Assembly: GCF_017654505.1 (NCBI RefSeq)
Contig: NC_054559.1
Location: 11,315,825-11,379,824, forward strand
DNA length: 64,000 nucleotides
Reading direction: 5' to 3'
From: Polyodon spathula
Taxonomy: Eukaryota; Chordata; Actinopteri; Acipenseriformes; Polyodontidae
Of the stretch, positions 49,901 to 59,700 are shown piece after piece; the first letter of the stretch is position 1; each line of letters starts with the position of its first letter. The position numbers were made by a program, and so were the translations under genes. The notes under the pieces are model-generated. The model did not search any database and was not told the origin of the DNA. It saw nothing but the letters and a program-made list of their open reading frames with translations.

Positions 49901-52900
49901 TCCATTTGCACAGAACTTCAGGCCACACTGCTTCTGAAATCAGTGGTACCAATGAACCACATCCTAGCTCAAACTGAGCTGCTAACAGAGAACTGTACAC
50001 AAAAACTCAAGAATGCATTGACCTTTGTGGCTCCCATAACTCCAATAACATTAACCCTTAAAAATCAAGCCAGAATGCCTGACTGCTGAATGTTAAATGC
50101 TTTCAACTGCATCCTGTACTGCACTTTTAAGGTCGCTAACAACCTCCTAGAGAGATTCAGAAACTACATTAAATGTGACATGTATTTGGGAGTGCTCCCT
50201 CTGATTATCGTGGCTATACAGTGCTGTGCCGGATGTGAACTAATTCAACAAGCTGATTATGATCACAAACATGATAGTGTACACTTGATCCAGATATTAT
50301 AATAATAATATCTAGTTTGATATAGCACCTTTCATAGTGGACCACCATCACAAAGCGCTTTACACAGGTAGGCTGTGAACTGTGCTTTCTGTCACTTACA
50401 GTAGGACACTGATTTAACATATAATTCGCTGGATGGAGCACAAGAAGGTTAAGTGACTTGCTCAGGGTCAAACAGTGAGTCAGTCAGGTGGGATCTGAAC
50501 CAGTGACCTTTTGGTTGGAAGCCCTGGACTTTACCCACTGGACCACACTGCCTCCCGAGCAAGGTAAAGAGCTGCTCACGGCAGTAAATGTTTTTTTTGT
50601 TGTTTTGTTTTCACAGAATTATGTACCATATGAAACAAGCAATGTTTCCTTGAAAAATTGATCGAGTGAATGAAAGATTTAGAGGCTGCGGTCACATGCA
50701 GTGTTTTTCCAGCTCTGGAAGTTCAGACGGTACTACGAAGAGAACAGAGGCTGGGACTAAACTTGAAACCGTGGCAACGGTATCCTTTTAGCGGGCTTCA
50801 AAGAAATTACAAAACAAAAGAGAATTGTGCTGCTTTGGCAATTTTAGAAAATGTCGACCTCTTTACCAACAGTTGGCATTTTATATTTCTTAAATTAAAA
50901 TAGAATTCCAACCCAGTCAAGTTATACTAACCTCAGTGTATACAATTCAGACATTCCACTTCATCAGAGCTCTTTACTTTCTTACTTTAAGCGTCATCTC
51001 ATTGTTTCTGTTGTAGTTTGTGAACCTCTAGGCCAGCCCATCAATGCAAATAAAGGACCGATTGACAAGTGATTGATTAGTAGCATTACTGAATGGAAAC
51101 AATTAAGGAGACAATGAGGAAAGGCTCTTCTGGATGACAGATTTGATTACAGTGATAAAAACACAAGCGTGTACTACAAGCTTTGATATCACTGAAATAG
51201 TCAACAACGCACTCAATCCTCGGCGCTCGCTGACAGATTCTGTAAATCGGTGAACAATTTAACCTAAAGTATGTTGTAAAGCAGGGGCTTTTACTTTAAG
51301 TGTGATGCCAGCACTGCAACATTTAAATGCAGTATAAGCATGTCACGCGGTCTGTAATGAGTCACCAGATCGTGGTCTCCTCATGTTACACTGGAGAAGC
51401 TCAAAGCAGGAGCAGCTTTTGAACAACTTCATCTTTAGTGTCCAAGTTGAGTTTCTATCATCTCTTTTAGCACCCACCAGCCTCCGCTGTCCCCAACACA
51501 TAACAATTTGCTTTTCTACCACCTCATCCGCTTTGAAGACACTCTGTGTTTCAACAGCCAGGCAACAAGGCAAACACCAAATACGGTCCAACTAACTCCA
51601 AATGTATTGACCTGCAAACGAAAGGTTCACTTTGAGATCTACATGTATTTAAACACTTAAAAACAATCTGTTGCTGGGAATGTCAGTTTACACTTTTCAC
51701 CAAATAAATTTTTTTAATAAAAATAACAAATCATATTTAAGACGGCGGTCCAGGCAGTAAAAACCTGCTTCCATGTTCACGTGCTGTACTGAGGATGCTC
51801 TGATTGGCTGGGTATTTCTGCTGTTTTTTTATGGGTGTCATTTACTTTGTGTCTTATTGAATAGCTCAGCTGTCACCTGTCAGCACTAAATAGGAAGCTT
51901 GAAAGTTAAGTGGGGCCACAGAGTGGCAGTCAATTAAATTGATGGAAATGAGACTTATTGCATAGCAGTTTCATCCATCCCAGGTTTTACCATTATCTTG
52001 ATGTGCCTGTATTGTGCTGTATCTACTCATCTTTTTTAAAATTTAAAATGTGCTTTATAAAGACATTTTAGAAAATGGTTTACCCAGCACACACAGACAA
52101 TGCTGTTTATTGTGGCTGCAATCTGGGAATCTTTGGTAAGAGATAAAAACAGATTTATTGTATTTGACACGTATTGATATCGAATTTAGGGAAGCCCAGA
52201 TGTTTTGCTTAAAATTGCCTAGCAAAATGGATTGCGCATGTTTGATTTTTTTTTTTTTTTTTAATGCAAATTGTGTTGCAGTGTTATTTCCAGGCACTGT
52301 AAAAACAGTATTTTAACTAGCCAATTAGTTGAAAAACAGACAAACTGTGGGTGTATAACGAGGAATCTCTGAAAAATTGCTGATTAACGCTTCTCAGACT
52401 ACCCTATTTCTAGGTACTGAAGATAACAGATCCTCATATGATGGGTTAGAATTGCTCCTCTTGCCAACGGTTGCTATAAATAAATCTCCAAACAGCTTGA
52501 AATATAAAGTCAGGTGATAAACTAAAGTCAGAAAAAGAAACTTGTTATAGGAAGGTGTAATCGACCCTATTAATACCTCTAAATCAAGATGCCTCCGTGA
52601 TGAACACTTTAGTTAAGTATTGCCCAGCTTTGAAGCTTAATTCCACATAACCATAGATGTATTGTAACATGCTGTTTACATTGAGATTACATTTGACAAA
52701 GGAATGTTAGCCAAGAGTTAAATGATTCTGCAATGAAGATCGCCAACATATCTAAGGGACAGTCCGTTTAAAAAAATAAAGAAAGATTTAAAAACAGGAC
52801 AGTAAATTCAACTGCCTTTCCTTTTGCAGTTTGTCGATACAGACTTTGACTTAAAGATCAAAGATGTAAAGGTCGCTGGTACATCTTGATACAAATCTGA

Positions 52901-53756
52901 TCATGACACCAAATAAAGCGATTTCAGCAAGAGCCTTTGTATTGCTCTAAGCACGGTTCAACAGATTCGCCCCATGGAAAGGGATAGCACTAGCATATGG
53001 GAAATAGATGGAATTAAGGTTTGGTTAATTTCCTAACTAATGACATTTGAAGTTCGTGACCAAACTGTTAATCTCCTTTGTATGGTATACCGTCTAATGA
53101 ATCTCAAAAAAAACGACGAGTGCACAATCGCACAAGCACGTTGGTAGATAGAGATCAGCGCCTCTACTTTTGAGCTTCTAACTGCCGAGGCCTGTGGATA
53201 CGTACTTCCAAAAGCTCTGAATTTGTTTTCAAAAATGCCTTTTCACATTGTATTCCTCAACAACTGACACACATTCATTGCAGAACAAACGTATTGGCTT
53301 CGCGTTCGGTACGGTTGGTAAAATAAGTATTTATTGGTACATGCATCGTTGAATCTACGATTTTCACCTCTTACTTGCTATATCACTTCCAAAAAAACAC
53401 GAGTAAAAAGCTAAACTCACCCTCAGGGCACGCAAAGCGGAACGCAATGCAATTGGCTGTGGGAGTCATGCCGAGAAGTTCAGTGGCTGGAAAGGGGTGG
53501 TATGATGTGCACGCTGCTTTGCTGGATACCAAAGTAAGACGCACATTAGGGTTTTTTTTTTTTTTTTTCATTTTCCATATTGATTTTCGTTCATTTTTAT
53601 ATTTTTTTGCCGATGTCGGTGGGCCACTTTGTTGTCCCTTGTGGGCTGGATGTGTCCCGCGGGTCGCCACTTGAAGAGCCCTGTTCTACAGCAGTGGTGC
53701 GTAAACTTTGTGTATGTGTGGTGTGTGGTATAAGATATATATATTATATATTGATA

Positions 53757-53794
<38 letters not shown>

Positions 53795-56700
53795 ATATGA
53801 CGTACCCCTTCACTTAGCATACACATACATGCATTAAAATGTTACAACTTCATATTTTAATAGGTGGTGTGTTTTTCTCCCGGATTTAATGTCACACGGA
53901 TATTTCTTCTTAAATTTCACCACAAAAAGTCCAGATTTAGCTAAATACATAAGCATATCAAAAATTCAACATTTAACATCAGTCTATAAATGTTATTATT
54001 TTTTTAGACATTTAGCTAATACTTCTAACAAATCAGTGAAAAAACTCAAGTAAATTAAATCTTGTTTTTGTTTCAACTTGGCGATTCAACATTTAGCTAA
54101 CAGATAAACCTGAAAAACATTTACCGCTCAGCAATTAAATCTAAGAAAACAAATCTGAAACAATAAATTCAGTTTTTTTTTTTTTTTTACACTTGTCGGA
54201 CCATACACGGAAGCCGCCACTTCAGCTCTGTTCACTGCAGTTTCACACACACTCGCCACTTCAAATATTCATGTATTTATTTAAAATGTTCTATCATTTA
54301 AAAATAAATAAATAAAAAATAAATTTACAGAACTGCCCCTTCAGTCATTACTGACCCTCCCTGCCCCCCACTTTGAGCACCACTGCTCTAGAGCTGTCAA
54401 TCCCAATCTTTGTATTCATAAAAAAATAAATGAAAAAAAAATCAACCAAAAAACAGGGCCAATGATAATGTCGCTTATTAGAATTGAAAATGGATTGAGA
54501 ATGGATTTAAAAAGCTTTCTACTACCTCCCTGAATGATTAGAGTACAATAAAGAGGGTCTGATGAAACCAGTGTCCAGTTGTCTTGTAATAGTAACTCAT
54601 TATAAAAGAGATGTTACATCACCTTCAGATAGAGGCATTTTTTACAAGGCAGCAGCAAAAGGGACACACTGTAAGAGCTGTGAAAAAGTGACAGTTAAAT
54701 ATGTCAGGAAAGGATATTGTGGGAAGCCAAACTCCTTACCAGACAGGAAACACAGCAAGACACTGACCCAACCACAAACCACTGTGAGTGGAAAGTACAG
54801 TGTGAGCCTGGTATGCACTGGAGTCAGGTCGGGACAAACACCCTGCATGCAGATATTGGAAGAGCTTCTGCGTTGTGCTGCCAGGGACTCTGCCACTCTA
54901 CTGATGTAATGAATGGTTTGCCAAGTTCCAAACTCATTTACTGGCCAATGTGTGACAAAGAAACTGGTGGCAAAACAAAGCACAGTTTGTGTACTAGAAA
55001 ATGAAAGTGAGAATAGTGAGCATGTGGTTTGCTGTGGGTTCGTGTGCTGGACATGTCACCCTTGACCCTAACTTACAGACATAAAAAAATAAAATAAAAA
55101 ATACACACATGGTCCTTTAATAAACAAGTAAGACTGGTCTTTATACTGCCATTTTATTTTGTTTTTTTTTTTTTTTTAAAAACAAAAATATTGAGTAATT
55201 TAAGCCAATAGCTAAACTTCCATCATGGCTCCATTATCATTATGCAGAAGGTCAACAATGTTTGACCAGCTTTCTAAAAAAGTATTTTGTACAGCGCACA
55301 CTACAAAAAGAAAAAGGGGAAAATTGTACAGCCTCTGACATCTGAAGCTGCAGTATGCATTTTTAAACAGAAGAGTATTCCAGTAAAAAAGTTCAATGCA
55401 AGTTGGAGGGGGAGAAAATGCCAGATCGCTAGTTGTGAAAAGGAACACAGATGCTGCAACAGTGGCAATGCCTTGAAATATGCATTGCCCACTTCATAAG
55501 CACAACGGAGTGAATACAGGTCTCACTCGCGTATAAGAGAGTGCTGGTCCAACCAGGAAGATCTTCTCATTGACTAGAATTGCACCAAGCAGGAACCAAC
55601 AGCATTAATACAAACTGCAACAGGTCTAGCCTTTATTACTATGCAACGTGTGGGAAAGTCCCTGCATGCTACAATATCACTGATAACAGACGGCAAAATC
55701 AATCCAAAAACATACTAGTCTAGAGCAGTAGAAATGGATTTAGCTTTTCATCTTTGCTCTCAATCCTCCCAGATATCTTAAATCCAGTCTAACTAGGCTA
55801 ACATTTACAATCCCCATATGACTGAATTTACTAGAGCCAATTAGAACATGTTGGTCTGCATTAAAAACTGACTATTAATGAGTGTAGTGCAATAGTGGTT
55901 ACAGCCATGCCAACATGTTGGGGCAGATTAACCCCCCTGGCTGGTTGAACATATTAAATGAGCAGCACCACATATGCTTTTGATGTTTCAAGTTTGATAA
56001 TAAACCTTCAGACTAATACTTTAGCAAGCAGTAATTCTTTGATGCCTTTACATATATCTTCATTATCAGAACATCGTTAACTTAACTTACTTTTCTTGTA
56101 AGCACCACGTCTCATTTTTAAACTATGATACTGTAATTAGATTAACCAGCCTTACTAAACAAGAGATAGGATTTTTTACTTTTTTCTCTTTTTTTTTTTT
56201 TATATACTATAGTTTTTGGTTAACAAACCCCCTATTCAGTTTCCCTCTCCATAAATAAATGAAAGATGTTTTTTCTTAACAGTGACTGAAAACTCTCCAC
56301 GGGTTAGAAGCCGTCTATTTTTAAACATGAAATGCCGCTGTTTGGGTAGGAACTGTATCGCACCAGCCTTGTTTGATTCTTCATCTTTCCAAGACAACAC
56401 CGGTTCCCAAGAGAACAGTCATTTTCATTACAGTACCTTGGATTCTGAACAGATCTCTAAACAAGACTGGTCACTGGTTGGGAGCCCCAAGGAGCATATG
56501 GATATAGAAAGTGATGCTTTTGATTCAGCTAAAGGCACTCTGAGACAGGAAATAAGATTTACATTTCACTAGGGTTTTACAAGAGTATTATTAAATAGAT
56601 TTAATTAGGAGGCAGTGCGGTGCAGTGGTTAAAGTCCAGGGCTTGTAACCAGAAGGTCACCAGTTTTATTATTATTATTATACTAAACGCACCTTACAAT

Positions 56701-59700
56701 TCCATGGTGTAAGGAGACTCTGGAATAAATAAAGGTTATGTTTATATAGAATCCACAGTGGTGGGATTTGTGAACTGCAGCAGTGACTCCTCGTCCAAGT
56801 TCAATTTTTTTCACTTTCATTTATTTGGCATTATAAATTAAGAATGCACAAACACCCACCTCAGATCAGGTTTTATTAAATTCACAATGAAGGATGGGGG
56901 GGGGCTATCATGAAAAGTTCCCAAAAATGAATTTCCCCACCACTAATATAATTATTACAGTACACTAGGCTGTGCAAGCCTGTTTTGCACTTGTGTGACC
57001 ACTGGGGCCTATTTTGGTTTGTTCACTTTTTGATCTGTAGAAAACTGTAACATATACAGAAGCAGTTGTCCTTACCTTAAAGTTTTAAATCACCTTCACA
57101 ACCAAAAGCAGTGACATGGTTAAGTTTCAGTACAATGAGATGTACTGAGGATAGCCTACACCTGGAACATTCATAAAAAACTAACGAGAAGGGTTGTTTA
57201 CATCTATCCCAATGGTTGAAAAAAGCAAAACAAAACAAAAAAACACATTGCTCTATAAAATGAGTATTTGTAAAGATATAACTAGCATAATGTATGGAAA
57301 CCAAAAAACTTGACAGCTGAATTGTGAAAATGACTTCCCTTAGATCAAGCGCTGCACCTGCTCAGAAGCAAAATGTTCTACAGCATTCTATTCTTCTTGC
57401 GGTTCTGAAACTATACGCTTGGATTATTTTACATAATAAAATGATTCCAATCCAATCAGCTAAATGCTCTTCTTTAAAATGTAGCCACAAGTTCAAAGAA
57501 ACAAAATCCCCTAAAACAATGACGATTACAATAGGTTAACAATAACAGAAACGCCATTTCAGCAGTACTTTAACAGAATATGTTCAGATTCACTTTACTT
57601 AACCTTGAAGTCCTCTTCGTTTAATGCTGTGCAATGCATGTCCCTGACAGATTTACTGGGCAGCGATAAAGGGAATTCATCATTATGACAATGACGTGGT
57701 GAGGTTTGACTGTACGGTTTAATTTGTTACCGTTTTATTCTGGTTTTGTGTTTATTTCATTTGATCATTAGGCAGAAGATGCTGGAAATGATTCTAAACT
57801 ATACTCCAATTTCGGTTTTCAACATGCGATGCGCTCATCATACAATGAAAATAAAAAAACCTGTTGGGTTTTTATTAAACAATGCACTTCCTAGCAGGAC
57901 TGCTCTCCCCCACCCAAGGACAAAATAAACCTTTCTTCATTTCACAGCAAAAAGGTTGCAATGGAAACGGCAAGCCTGTGCCTTTTCTGTGGCCAGCCAG
58001 ATGTGGCTCGCTTGCATTTTGTGGTCATGTATCCTGCAGTGAAAACTGAAGGGATGCCATGCTGGGTGCATTGCAAAGCCATGTCTTCACTAAAGGAAAG
58101 TCAATGGAAATGACACTTGATGAATATTCAGAAAGCCTGTCACAGAAAGGCTCTGCAGGACACACTTCCATGCAGTGCCTACAGGTGCAACAAACTGGAG
58201 AGAGGTGGTTAAGGGTTGATTTTTTTTCCTATCACTTTTCAGTTAAAATGTAAACTCTTGCTGACCCGAATGCATCACAGTGCATTTAATATGTCATCAA
58301 CTTTCTACAACAGATCTTAAACAAGGTAACCCCAGCTACGAAATTAAACCGTTCCAGTTTAAAGATAGAACAGATGCCACTCTGTTGGCAGCCAAGAATA
58401 CAGTAGGCACGCAATATTCCCAACACCAGTGGATACACCGATTTAGTCCGGATAACTAGGTGCCAGTGCATGCTGAGATGCTGGGCTGGTAACATGACTG
58501 TCAGACAGGAAATGCATCTTACCCAACATCCTGAGACCTTTAATCTGCAGTACTGTAACGTGCAAAATGTGTCAGTATGCTTGATTAATCAACTGCAACT
58601 TCTGAGAGCATTATCAGGCTATCTGCTTAAGAAATGCAACATAATGTTATTACCTATAAATGTGAACGTATGCAAATGAGCAATTTATTAAGTAGCTTAA
58701 CATCTGAAGTAGACAGCTTGAATTTACATATATTACTCCTAACTCTTGTCATGAAGAGGCTCTTTAAATAATATGTCTTTTAAAGGCATGTGATTAATAG
58801 TTTTGTAAATTGCACAATGCAAAAAGTTTGATATTGTACAAACACTTCATATTGTGCTTCAGTAATTAAACCTCTCACATATACATCATGCCTTGCTTGA
58901 CATTTAGACCAAGACCAATAGAATTTTTCATACACACTAGAGAACCACTGAAACAGATACTACTAAACATTTCCAGTAACTTCATAATTAAAACAGGATT
59001 ATTCACAGCTAAAATGGGTTATACCAAAGCGCTGATCGCTACTAAACTGGTCCAAACGTCACAAGACGTCTCACATGATAAGTCAGTTTTATGCACATAA
59101 ACCATGTTTGGATTGAATTCTACAGTAGGCTAGAACTTTGCTGCTTGATTGCTCATTCGCCCTCAATTCTTGAGATAAGCAAAGTCTACTGAAGAGAAAG
59201 GGTAGTTAATAATCAATCAAAAGAATAGATAACTGCTTCAGTGGTTGAAATCTACATTAAGAGTTATTTTAGTACTGTATGATCTTACGGTTAGACAACA
59301 CATGGGAAGGTTAACATCCTAGAATTCATTTTCCATGAATGCACAGCATAAACAAAACTCTAGAAATAAATAACACTGCGTTACAATAATATTTATAGAC
59401 AAAACATCTAACAGCATGAACATTATTCAGCACCTTGAAATAAAAATAGGAATATTGAAAGAATATATTTTATATTTTCAACCTTAATCACACCATTGGA
59501 GGTTGGCAGGAAGAACTTTAGTAGTTCACAGGCCTATATCAATCTGATTGACAAAATCCACTGGATACTTAGACTACTCGAAGTACTTGGGGAAACAGCA
59601 GTGCTGTGTTTGTAGGCAGTTTGTCTTTTCCACAGGAAAGTGAACATTATTTAAAACTATGTGTTAAAGCCTGGAGAATAACAACAACATTAATTCCCAA

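Noticed and set aside
54562..55004. Overlapping 95-115-codon frames on both strands near the hAT elements
   Set aside because: Open on both strands with no known motif beyond a few Cys; likely chance or decayed repeat.
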